A DNA stretch of 15,288 nt from CAJBIL01 sp049295655 (lineage in GTDB: Bacteria > Pseudomonadota > Gammaproteobacteria > Burkholderiales > Rhodocyclaceae). Positions 7,952-14,432 of the stretch are shown in pieces. Location: the NCBI GenBank assembly GCA_049295655.1, contig JBAQRB010000248.1, forward strand, positions 1 through 15,288, given 5' to 3'. Position 1 is the first letter of the stretch; the number at the start of each line of letters is the position of its first letter. Below the pieces are notes generated by a model that was not told the origin of the DNA, ran no database searches, and saw only the letters and a list, made by a program, of their open reading frames with translations. A program made the position numbers and the translations under genes.

Positions 7952-8845
7952 ACGTCCGTTCCATTGCTTGCTCAGTTGGTAGGCAGCCATTGCGGAGAAT
8001 ATCGATGACAGTTTCCTCTCGTCGACCTCCGTCGGCGACGTCCGGTGCCTGTCGATTGCCAGATAGGGGCCGACGCCTATCCCCAGAGCGAGGCGATCGT
8101 TCGCCAGAAACCTGTGCACACCCCACAGCTGCGCAGCGATACCGGTACGCCTGATCAGCTTCGGGTCGCCTTCGTTCAGCAGGCTGACCGTCATATCCAC
8201 ATGGGGGACCAAGCCATGGCGATACTCAAGCGCGCGCGCTGTGTCGTGCTCGGAATGGTCGCTGTTGACGATGGTAAAGCCGAAGGATGCGGTGACTTCA
8301 TGGCCCGTCCTCTTGCCCCCCCGGCGTGCGGTGGCGTCGGCCAGCGGCCCGGAGGCGTTCCCCAGCTGGTAACCGATGCCGAGCATCAGGGCGTTGGTAT
8401 CAATGCTGTTGTTGCCGACAACCCGGTTGAAACGCAGCTGATAAAGCCAGCGGCTGTCCGCGTAATAGCTCGCCGCCAGACTGCCGACCGTGCCCCAGCC
8501 ATGGGCATTGGCGTAAGCACCGCTGGGCGAGGAGACGATGGTGTCGGAATAGCGGTACGGCCCCAGACCGGCAGCCAGAGAAAACCGCTGCCGGAATAGC
8601 TTGCTTCGGCCCCAGATCTGAAGGCTTTGCCCGTCGCGATGGTGCCCCGGAAGATGTCCTTCGTTAAGCCACGAAAAGCTGGCCAGGATATTCTCGTGCA
8701 AAGGGTGCTGATACTCGAAAGCCCACGCATGGGAGTTTTTATTGCTTCCGGATTGCTGTATTCCGCCTCCGAACAAGCTCAACTCCTGTGCATGGACTGT
8801 GCCTCCCGCAATTAGCGGCAACAACGCAAGAACGATTCGCCACAT
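7874..8845 (-). CDS. Outer-membrane beta-barrel protein with internal duplication
   Basis: The 323-residue protein has a Sec signal peptide (MWRIVLALLPLIAG, probable cleavage after VHA at 19) and ends in YRF, the C-terminal aromatic signal for outer-membrane insertion. Alternating hydrophobic and polar stretches suggest strands. The mature protein is two similar halves: LNEG at 60 and 223, WG at 78 and 241, GPY at 95 and 259, NR at 140 and 302, G[IV]GY at 156 and 318, an offset of about 163. Each half could form a small (about 8-stranded) barrel, or both one larger barrel. The function is unknown. ATG 8845 has GGAG (8854-8857) 8 bases upstream. It lies alone, converging on the island edge and divergent from the phosphoesterase gene. 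Confidence 0.8.
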   Translation of the reverse strand: MWRIVLALLPLIAGGTVHAQELSLFGGGIQQSGSNKNSHAWAFEYQHPLHENILASFSWLNEGHLPGHHRDGQSLQIWGRSKLFRQRFSLAAGLGPYRYSDTIVSSPSGAYANAHGWGTVGSLAASYYADSRWLYQLRFNRVVGNNSIDTNALMLGIGYQLGNASGPLADATARRGGKRTGHEVTASFGFTIVNSDHSEHDTARALEYRHGLVPHVDMTVSLLNEGDPKLIRRTGIAAQLWGVHRFLANDRLALGIGVGPYLAIDRHRTSPTEVDERKLSSIFSAMAAYQLSKQWNGRLSWNRINTDYNRDTDVILFGVGYRF

Positions 8846-9222
8846 GCCGGCTTCTCCGAGGTCTGAATTCTTCCATTGGCTGAAAATCGCGGTATTGCCG
8901 ATTGCTATCGATCCATTTGATTATCAATTGCTTGGTTTTCTTGTCGTCCTCCGCATGCATTCGGACGCTATCCGGGCGTCTGGCCGGGCGTTCGAAGAGC
9001 GAGACAGAGGGGAGAATGCTATCTGCGTTTTATTAAGCAGCATGAACGGCAAAGGCCCGATTGCTGGCTCAAATGCACTACTTGGCGCTTCTTTCAGCGT
9101 CTTGATGGCAGGCATGGCGACCGGTTCTGACGGGCCTGGCGATTCATTAAAAGCCGCAGGGCTGGTCTATCCTTCAAGGAACGGTGGGCTACCCCGCGGC
9201 GAAACGGAGGCTGAGACGCGCC
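8846..9222. other. Intergenic region between divergent genes
   Basis: These 377 bases hold the promoters of the barrel gene (minus) and the phosphoesterase gene (plus). A near-palindrome TTGATTATCAA lies at 8917-8927, about 75 bases before the barrel start. It has only one central base, so it is not an FNR box. A 69-codon frame from 9042 to 9251 overlaps the phosphoesterase start and has no other support. I see no convincing -35/-10 pair. Confidence 0.5.
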
Positions 9223-9849
9223 ATGAGCACGAAGGTCGGATTATTGAGTGATCCGCACGCCACTCCACAACCGGTGGCGGAGGCGCTGGTCATATTTTGC
9301 CGTGAGCATGTCGATCGCGTGCTATGCGCGGGCGACATTGCCGGCTACGGCAACGCCCTGGCGGAAACGGTCGAACTGCTGCAAAACGCCGGCAGCGCCT
9401 GCGTGCTCGGCAACCATGACCTCTGGTATCTCGCCCACCATCGCGGCGAAGATCCGCGGGTTGACGTTTTTCTGGAGGCTTTGCCGAGTTCGCTTGAATT
9501 CATGATCGAAGGGTGTTCGGTCTATCTGGTTCACGCCCACCCGCCCGACGCCAACCGTGGCGGCATCAAGCTGCGCAACAAGCAGGGCGAGTTCGACGTC
9601 GCCGCACTCGCCGACTGGGCGGCACAACTGGCCGGCTTTGGCCGTCAGTTGCTGGTTGTCGGCCACACGCATCAGGTCTACGCCGAACGGATGGGCCGGA
9701 CCCTGCTGATCAATCCCGGCAGCTGCACCTTCAACCACAGTTGCGCGATCATCACCTTGCCAGAGCAGCGGGTCGAGTGGTTCCCGCTCGGTGGAAAACC
9801 CATATCCCTTACCTGGAACTGGGGCACTAATGAGCTTCGTGATGATTAA
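9223..9849 (+). CDS. YfcE-type calcineurin-like metallophosphoesterase
   Basis: This is a cytosolic two-metal phosphoesterase of the small YfcE/MJ0936-like group; members hydrolyse phosphodiesters in vitro, but the physiological substrate is usually unknown. The 208-residue protein has every metal-binding motif in order: SDPH (Asp10, His12), GDIAGYG (Asp38), GNHD (Asn64, His65), HAH (104-106) and GHTH (147-150). I chose ATG 9223; GGAGG lies at 9206-9210 (12 bases upstream) and GAGA at 9213-9216 is closer. Upstream in-frame codons to 9184 are not family-like. It converges on the kinase/phosphatase gene with a gap of 28 bases and no clear terminator between them. A functional link to that operon is not shown. 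Confidence 0.9.
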   Translation: MSTKVGLLSDPHATPQPVAEALVIFCREHVDRVLCAGDIAGYGNALAETVELLQNAGSACVLGNHDLWYLAHHRGEDPRVDVFLEALPSSLEFMIEGCSVYLVHAHPPDANRGGIKLRNKQGEFDVAALADWAAQLAGFGRQLLVVGHTHQVYAERMGRTLLINPGSCTFNHSCAIITLPEQRVEWFPLGGKPISLTWNWGTNELRDD

Positions 9850-9877
9850 ACGGCAATCATCGTCTGATCGCGACGGG

Positions 9878-11614
9878 CTATTTGATCGTCGTTTTCATCC
9901 CCAGCACCACGACGATCAAAAGCAGCAGGATGAACGAAACGGTTTTCCAGAAGATGACCGGATGGCGTTCGATGAGCGGCGGGCGGGTCTTGTTCAGAAA
10001 ATCCTTGTTCGGATGGTGGAGATCGAAAACAAACTCGGATAACTCCTCGTAACGCCTGCTCGGATCGGGATGCACCGCTTTCCTGATCGCATCGTCGATC
10101 CATGCCGGGATCTCGCGATCGTCGTTCAGGACAGATTCGTACGCCAGTTTTCTCTGGGCGGCGCGGGTTCTCGATTTCGGCACCTCGGCGCCGTACGGCA
10201 GCTTGCCCGACAGCATCTGATAGGCAATCACGCCCAGCGAGAAGATGTCCGAACGCGGCGAGCCGTTCTCGCCGAGGAAGTATTCCGGCGCGGCGTATTG
10301 CGCGGCGCCGAGCAAATTGATCTGTTCGATCGGCGTCGTCATTTCGATCACGCCGGCCACCCGGGTGGCGCCGAAATCGATGATCTTCACCGTGCCGGTG
10401 CTGTCGATCATGATGTTGTCCGGCTTCAGGTCCTGATGCAGCATTTCCAGGCGATGGAATGCCTGCAGTCCCTTGGCGATCTGGTCGACGATGCCGCGCA
10501 CGGTTTCCAGATCCGGCTTCGGGTTGTCGATTTGCCACTGGGCCAGCGTCTGCCCTTCGATGAACTCGGTGGCGACATAGATGTAATTGCGTTTCCGGGT
10601 CTGCTGGCAGGGCTTCAGAACGTGCGCACTGTTGATCCGGCGGGCGATCCATTCCTCCATCAGAAAGCGCTCAAGGTAGGCCGGATCGCCCTGTAGGTCG
10701 ATCGACGGCGTCTTGATGATCACCTTCTGTCCGGTTTCGTCATCGACGGCAAGATGGATATGGCTGCGGCTGCTGCTGTGCACCCCGCGGATGATCCGAT
10801 AGCCGTCGAAATTCATTCGCGCTTCGAGCAGCGGGGCGACGGGCAGTTCGGAGAGCTGCCGATAGATCTCGTTGGCTTCCGGACTCGGCAATTCCTCGAT
10901 GCAGACGATCTGGACGGTGAGGTTGTCGCCGCTGCCCTGCGCGTACGCTTCCCCGGCGATTGTCGCGCAGGCCTTGTCCAGCGCGCCTTCGCAGCCGTTG
11001 ATGGTGGCGACGATGAAATCGGCTGCGGCGTGCTCATAGACGCCGTCGGTCGCCAGCAGAAAGACGTCGCCTTTTTCGACCGGAAGCGAGCGGTAATCGA
11101 TTTCGATCTTGCGGTCGATGCCCAGCGCACGCGCAAGATAGCTTTTCTCGGCCGAGACCCAGACCCGGTGGTCTTCGGTCAATTGCTCCAGCGTGTCGTC
11201 GCGCAGCCGGTAGATGCGCGAGTCGCCGACGTGGAAAAGATGGGCCGTGGTCGATTTGACGACCATCGCGCTCAGGGTGCACACGTAGCCCCGGTCGGCA
11301 TCGTAACGGTGCTGGCTGTGCTGGGTCTGCGAATGCAGCCAGGAGTTCGTCGCGACCAGCACGCGCTCGGCGGCGGTTCTGACCGACCACGCTTCGGAGG
11401 TGCAGTAGTAATCCTCGAGGAAGCCGGTGACGGCGGACTGGCTGGCGACCTGGCTGACGTCGCTGCTGCTGATCCCGTCGGCCAGGGCAATGGCGATGCC
11501 TTTTGAGCTCAGCTGCGGTTCTTTGGGGATGTAGACGCCGTGAAAATCCTGATTGGCTTCCTTGCGCCCTTTGTCGGAGTATTGTCCGACCGCTATTTTC
11601 AGTTGACCGGCCAT
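9878..11614 (-). CDS. Membrane-anchored bifunctional PP2C phosphatase / Ser/Thr protein kinase
   Basis: One 578-residue chain joins opposing activities. The N-terminal PP2C domain (about 1-245) has the metal-binding acidic residues in NQD (Asp23), ADG (Asp46-Gly47), GDSR (Asp131), TDG (Asp190) and GDN (Asp230). The kinase domain (about 267-535) has the ATP Lys301, helix-C Glu320/321, HQDLKPDN (393-400, Gln replacing the Arg of HRD), DFG (413-415) and APE. Its glycine-rich loop is atypical. A transmembrane segment follows (about 554-573), so the catalytic part is cytosolic. ATG 11614 has GAGG at 11622-11625, 7 bases upstream. It lies 56 bases after the channel gene in the same operon. A similar kinase is found beside nitrate/nitrite assimilation genes in Pseudomonas (established context), so control of nitrite transport or assimilation is likely, though its substrate is unknown. 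Confidence 0.93.
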   Translation of the reverse strand: MAGQLKIAVGQYSDKGRKEANQDFHGVYIPKEPQLSSKGIAIALADGISSSDVSQVASQSAVTGFLEDYYCTSEAWSVRTAAERVLVATNSWLHSQTQHSQHRYDADRGYVCTLSAMVVKSTTAHLFHVGDSRIYRLRDDTLEQLTEDHRVWVSAEKSYLARALGIDRKIEIDYRSLPVEKGDVFLLATDGVYEHAAADFIVATINGCEGALDKACATIAGEAYAQGSGDNLTVQIVCIEELPSPEANEIYRQLSELPVAPLLEARMNFDGYRIIRGVHSSSRSHIHLAVDDETGQKVIIKTPSIDLQGDPAYLERFLMEEWIARRINSAHVLKPCQQTRKRNYIYVATEFIEGQTLAQWQIDNPKPDLETVRGIVDQIAKGLQAFHRLEMLHQDLKPDNIMIDSTGTVKIIDFGATRVAGVIEMTTPIEQINLLGAAQYAAPEYFLGENGSPRSDIFSLGVIAYQMLSGKLPYGAEVPKSRTRAAQRKLAYESVLNDDREIPAWIDDAIRKAVHPDPSRRYEELSEFVFDLHHPNKDFLNKTRPPLIERHPVIFWKTVSFILLLLIVVVLGMKTTIK

Positions 11615-11625
11615 GTTCAAACCTC

Positions 11626-11658
11626 AACAGCCCCGGCCCTTGCCGGGTCGGGGCTGTT
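11626..11658 (-). promoter_or_regulatory. Intercistronic hairpin between channel and kinase genes
   Basis: A perfect 10-bp stem (11626-11635 with 11649-11658, CAGCCCCG against CGGGGCTG) has a 13-base loop. On the transcribed minus strand it is followed directly by the GAGG ribosome binding site of the kinase gene, not by a U-tract. It is more likely a processing or attenuation structure that lowers kinase output than a full terminator. Confidence 0.55.
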
Positions 11659-11670
11659 TCCTTTCCGATG

Positions 11671-12483
11671 TCAGTTGAACGAACGCTTGGGCGCCGTCTT
11701 CAAGTGCGTGGTGTACAGCGTCAGCCCGGTAAATGCCAGCCCGCCGACCAGATTGCCGAGAACGGTCGGAATCTCGTTCCAGATCATGTAATCCATGATC
11801 GAGAAGTTGCCGCCCATCAGCATGGCCGACGGGAAGAGGAACATGTTGACCACCGAATGCTCGAAGGCCATGCCGAAGAAGAGCATGATCGGCATCCACA
11901 TGGCGATCACCTTGCCGCTCACCGTGGTGGAAATCATCGCACCGACGACGCCGGTGGACACCATCCAGTTGCACAGCATGCCACGCACGAAGATCGTCAT
12001 CCACCCGGCGAGGCCGTATTGGGCGTAGCCCAGCGTACGCGCTTCGCCGATTCCGGAGATCGCGACGCCCACCTTGCTGGGCGCGGCCGAGAAACCGTAG
12101 GTGAAGACAACCGCCATCAGAAAGGCCACGGTCAGCGCGCCGAGGAAATTGCCGACGAAGACGAGTCCCCAGTTCTTCAGAACGCCGTTCAGCGTGACCC
12201 CCGGACGCTTGTCGATCAATGCCAGCGGCGTCAGGACGAAGACCCCCGTCAGAAGATCGAAGCCCAGCAGATAGAGCATGCAGAAGCCGACCGGAAACAG
12301 AATGGCGCCGACCAGCGGCGAGCCGGTCTGGACCGATGCGGTCACCGCAAATACGGCAGCCAGGGCGAGGATCGCCCCGGCCATATAGGCCCGGATCAAG
12401 GTATCCCGGGTGGCCATGTAGATCTTTGATTCACCGGCATCCACCATCTTTGTGACAAATTCCGAAGGCATTAAATAGGCCAT
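11671..12483 (-). CDS. Formate/nitrite transporter (FNT) family channel
   Basis: FNT proteins are pentameric inner-membrane channels for small monovalent anions such as nitrite and formate. The 270-residue protein has six hydrophobic segments and the family signatures GNFLGAL (111-117) and FEHSVVNM with the central pore histidine His209, matching His209 of E. coli FocA. LLTG (77-80) sits where FocA has its LFTS loop. I chose ATG 12483 because GGAAGG (12491-12496) lies 7 bases upstream and the protein then begins as relatives do; an in-frame GTG lies at 12498. The neighbouring kinase/phosphatase, sigma-54 promoter and NO-response genes favour nitrite (NirC/NasA-like role) over formate. This is inference from context. 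Confidence 0.92.
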   Translation of the reverse strand: MAYLMPSEFVTKMVDAGESKIYMATRDTLIRAYMAGAILALAAVFAVTASVQTGSPLVGAILFPVGFCMLYLLGFDLLTGVFVLTPLALIDKRPGVTLNGVLKNWGLVFVGNFLGALTVAFLMAVVFTYGFSAAPSKVGVAISGIGEARTLGYAQYGLAGWMTIFVRGMLCNWMVSTGVVGAMISTTVSGKVIAMWMPIMLFFGMAFEHSVVNMFLFPSAMLMGGNFSIMDYMIWNEIPTVLGNLVGGLAFTGLTLYTTHLKTAPKRSFN

Positions 12484-12573
12484 GACGCTTCCTTCCACAT
12501 CCGCGATTAATACTGCTCATCAATTAAGAAACAAACCGTTTTCAATATGGATTCCATATCTGGTGGTAGCAAA

Positions 12574-12589
12574 AGCAAAGTGCGTGCCA
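12574..12589 (-). promoter_or_regulatory. Sigma-54 (RpoN) -24/-12 promoter of the channel-kinase operon
   Basis: Read on the minus strand the sequence is TGGCACGCACTTTGCT, a full match to the sigma-54 consensus TGGCAC-N5-TTGC[AT]. The invariant GG (12587-12588) and GC (12575-12576) are exactly 10 bases apart. Transcription would start near 12563, about 80 bases before the channel ATG. Sigma-54 promoters need an enhancer-binding activator, and candidate sites lie upstream. Confidence 0.82.
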
Positions 12590-12684
12590 TGGCCGAAAGT
12601 TGTTTCTAAAGTATTGTTACAACAGCGTTTTTCGTCTTCTCCGGCGATCCGTGAATAAATTGCGGGGATCGGGTCGCGAAACGA

Positions 12685-12721
12685 TGCACCAAGTTGCTCG
12701 ACGGTGCCTCGTCGTGGTGCA
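12685..12721 (-). promoter_or_regulatory. Two candidate NtrC binding sites
   Basis: NtrC sites follow TGCACCA-N3-TGGTGCA. Site 1 (12685-12701) has a perfect left half TGCACCA and a 4-of-7 right half. Site 2 (12705-12721) has a 4-of-7 left half and a perfect right half TGGTGCA. Their centres are 20 bases apart (two turns) and about 140 bases upstream of the predicted start, a usual place for enhancers. The outer arms ATGCACCA/TGGTGCAT form a perfect inverted repeat. Confidence 0.5.
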
Positions 12722-12844
12722 TCCAGGTGCTCAGCGGCGGTGAACTCGGCGCAAACGGTCGGGCCGCTGGCTTATCCGGAAGCTGTTTGGCAACGGGAGA
12801 GGGGGAGTAGCGGTGCCGGTGCGGGGCTTGCCGCCCTGCAGCTT

Positions 12845-13333
12845 TCAGGCGTTGCCGGCCACCGGGCATTCGAGGCCGAAACCGAATTCGGCGGATGATT
12901 GCGGATGGGCGGCCAATGCTCGCCGGCGTGCGGTGTGCGCCCGCACGGCCGGAACGTAATCGGCGTCAACGGTCAGGATATGCTGGCAGAACCAGCCGTT
13001 GATCAGCGTCTCGACACGGTCGGCGATCTGGTCGAGCGTCATGCTGCGGGAGTCTTCGAGAAGCTCGCGTAGCATCTGGCGGAAGCGGACGTGGTGCCGC
13101 TTGTGTTCCGCCAGTTCCGGGTAGCCGATGGCCTGCAGCATGGCTTCCTCTTCGCGCAGGTGGGTGTTGGCGTAATCGCACAGCATCGCCAGGCTTTTCA
13201 TGACGCGAATCTGATTGCCTTCGCCGCGGAAGGAGGCGGCCAGGTCGAACAGCTGCTTGTGCTGTCCGTCGATGGCCGGCAGACCGACTTCGATGGCCTC
13301 TGACCAGCTTACATTCGGGGGAGCGATCGTCAT
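12845..13333 (-). CDS. Bacteriohemerythrin
   Basis: Hemerythrins hold a non-haem di-iron centre that binds oxygen and in some bacteria nitric oxide. The 162-residue protein carries all seven expected ligands: His25 (IDGQH), His58 and Glu62 (HLREEE), His77 and His81 (EHKRHH), His118 and Asp123 (HILTVD). It lacks a signal peptide, so it is cytosolic. I chose ATG 13333, because the protein then starts just before the family's W-x-x-x-x-x-[VI]-G motif; a longer frame from ATG 13411 adds 26 residues without homology. The ribosome binding site is weak for both. It lies 140 bases downstream of nsrR on the same strand and may be cotranscribed. Roles in oxygen delivery or NO scavenging are both plausible; the NsrR neighbour favours NO. 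Confidence 0.93.
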   Translation of the reverse strand: MTIAPPNVSWSEAIEVGLPAIDGQHKQLFDLAASFRGEGNQIRVMKSLAMLCDYANTHLREEEAMLQAIGYPELAEHKRHHVRFRQMLRELLEDSRSMTLDQIADRVETLINGWFCQHILTVDADYVPAVRAHTARRRALAAHPQSSAEFGFGLECPVAGNA

Positions 13334-13473
13334 ATGGCTGTTGCCTGCTGTTGAATTTGAGCGTTGCAAAAGAGCGTCGAGCGTTCCGGCGTCTTCCGCT
13401 TCGGTTCGCATAGTACGGTCAAAGGGCGGTTGCGTGGGGCTTTATCTATGACTTATTGGATAGGGGGCTGCCG

Positions 13474-13908
13474 CTATCGGCGCAGCAGGATCGTCGCCAG
13501 TTCCTGCGGGGCGGCCACCAGATCGGCCAGCGTGTATTCGTCGAGCGTCGCGTAGAGCGCCTCGAAGGCGCGCTGCAGGATCACCGTCAGCCGGCAGGCC
13601 GGCGCGATCCGGCAGGCGCAGGGATCGGCGGACAGGCATTCGACAATCGCGCCGCTGCCTTCGCTGGTACGCACCACCTGGCCGAGGCGGATCGCGGCCG
13701 GTTCATGCGCCAGCCGGATGCCGCCGCCCTTGCCGCGTACCGATTCGATCACCCCCGAACGTGCCAGCTGGTGCACCACCTTCATCAGGTGATTTTCAGA
13801 AATGCCATAGGCGGCGGCGATCTCGGGAATCGTCGATAGGCGATCGCGCTCGACGGCGAGGAACATCAGAACGCGCAGGGTGTAATCGGAGAACACGGTC
13901 AGTTTCAT
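13474..13908 (-). CDS. nsrR: Rrf2-family Fe-S transcriptional repressor, NsrR type
   Basis: NsrR represses nitric-oxide detoxification genes and releases DNA when NO attacks its iron-sulphur cluster. The 144-residue protein starts MKLTVFSDYTLRVL, as NsrR proteins do. It has a winged helix-turn-helix (TIPEIAAAYGISENHLMKVV, 26-45), a wing GKGGG (59-63), and the cluster cysteines at 91, 97 or 99, and 105 within ECLSADPCACRIAPAC. The spacing matches NsrR (91, 96, 102 in E. coli) better than IscR, and there is one extra cysteine. ATG 13908 has AGAGAGG (13914-13920) 5 bases upstream. It is divergent from the DUF59 gene across 109 bases containing a dyad that may be its operator. Confidence 0.88.
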   Translation of the reverse strand: MKLTVFSDYTLRVLMFLAVERDRLSTIPEIAAAYGISENHLMKVVHQLARSGVIESVRGKGGGIRLAHEPAAIRLGQVVRTSEGSGAIVECLSADPCACRIAPACRLTVILQRAFEALYATLDEYTLADLVAAPQELATILLRR

Positions 13909-13954
13909 GAGGGCCTCTCTGGTCGCGACGAGGATGCGAGAACACGCCGATCCA

Positions 13955-13983
13955 TTGCTTTGTAAAATCGTCGATGCTACGAT
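13955..13983 (+). promoter_or_regulatory. Candidate promoter of the DUF59 gene
   Basis: TTGCTT (13955-13960) and TACGAT (13978-13983) are 17 bases apart. Transcription would start near 13990, inside the dyad at 13985-14007, which would let a bound repressor block it. The -35 match is poor (3 of 6). Confidence 0.4.
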
Positions 13984-13984
13984 G

Positions 13985-14007
13985 AAGCGGTATTTATTCT
14001 ACCGCTT
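13985..14007. promoter_or_regulatory. 23-bp dyad, candidate NsrR operator
   Basis: Perfect arms AAGCGGTA (13985-13992) and TACCGCTT (14000-14007) flank a 7-base centre. The 23-base span fits the 11-1-11 layout of NsrR sites. The left half AAGCGGTATTT matches the enterobacterial half-site AAGATGCATTT at 8 of 11 positions. It sits beside nsrR and immediately after a candidate -10. Confidence 0.5.
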
Positions 14008-14017
14008 TAAAATCGCC

Positions 14018-14383
14018 ATGACCATCGAAAGCAACAAAGGCAACGAAGGCAACGACTCCCCCGCACCGAACAGCGAGATGCTCGATGCCGACGCCGTCCG
14101 TGAGCGCCTGCGCCGGGTGATCGACCCCGAAGTGGGCGTCAATATCGTCGATCTTGGCCTGGTTTACCGGATCGACGTGAATCCGCAGGGCGTGCTGATC
14201 GAACTGACGATGACCTCGCCGGCCTGCCCGATGGGCGACATGATCATCGACGATGCCCACACGGAACTGGCTGCCGTGCTGCCGGAGGGCAGCGTCGTGG
14301 AAATCCTCCTGGTCTGGGAACCGCCCTGGCACCCCTCGATGATGAACGAAACCAGCCGGCTGAATCTCGGCTGGCTGGATTAA
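14018..14383 (+). CDS. MIP18/DUF59-family iron-sulphur assembly factor
   Basis: Proteins of this family (SufT/PaaD/MIP18-like) help mature iron-sulphur proteins in the cytosol. The 121-residue protein has a polar, Asn/Glu-rich leader (1-22), then the domain: VRERLRRVIDPEVGVNIVDL (27-46), followed by GLVY, and the core motif TSPACPMGD (66-74) with the conserved Cys70. A tryptophan-rich tail (VWEPPWHPSM) follows. I chose ATG 14018; an alternative ATG at 13982 would put the dyad inside the gene. No strong ribosome binding site is visible for either. Beside nsrR, it may repair NO-damaged Fe-S clusters or mature a nitrogen-oxide enzyme (inference). The next gene follows after 49 bases, probably in one operon. 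Confidence 0.88.
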   Translation: MTIESNKGNEGNDSPAPNSEMLDADAVRERLRRVIDPEVGVNIVDLGLVYRIDVNPQGVLIELTMTSPACPMGDMIIDDAHTELAAVLPEGSVVEILLVWEPPWHPSMMNETSRLNLGWLD

Positions 14384-14432
14384 CCGTTATCACCCCCGGT
14401 CATTTTCTCCGCCGCAAAGGAAACCGCGCTTG

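Larger units (their letters stand above)
12484..12844. other. Regulatory intergenic region upstream of the channel operon
   Basis: These 361 bases contain no credible gene; several short frames are random. They hold the 5' leader of about 80 bases (12484-12563), the sigma-54 promoter (12574-12589) and two NtrC-like sites (12685-12721), described separately. The remainder up to 12844 is the 3' flank of the hemerythrin gene and shows no clear terminator. Confidence 0.6.

Noticed and set aside
8742..9251. Plus-strand frame of 169 codons across the barrel/phosphoesterase gap, or its last 69 codons from 9042
   Set aside because: It overlaps both neighbours, has no good start signal for the long form, and shows no conserved-looking features.
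9850..9877. Bidirectional terminator between the convergent phosphoesterase and kinase genes
   Set aside because: Only a 4-bp CGTC/GACG stem can form and no adequate T-run follows.
10754..11506. Plus-strand frame of 250 codons opposite the PP2C/kinase gene
   Set aside because: The opposite strand encodes unmistakable PP2C motifs. This frame has none.
11503..12429. Plus-strand frame of 308 codons opposite the FNT channel gene
   Set aside because: It is rich in Arg/His/Gln/Asp without domains, the typical shadow of a membrane-protein gene.
12500..12545. Possible FNR/Anr box (TTGAT-N4-ATCAA) before the channel gene
   Set aside because: Only a TTGATGAGC half-site is present on the minus strand. 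The second half does not match at the required spacing.
13459..13478. Hairpin GATAG/CTATC at the nsrR 3' end as terminator
   Set aside because: The stem has only 5 weak pairs, the loop is 10 bases and no U-tract follows.
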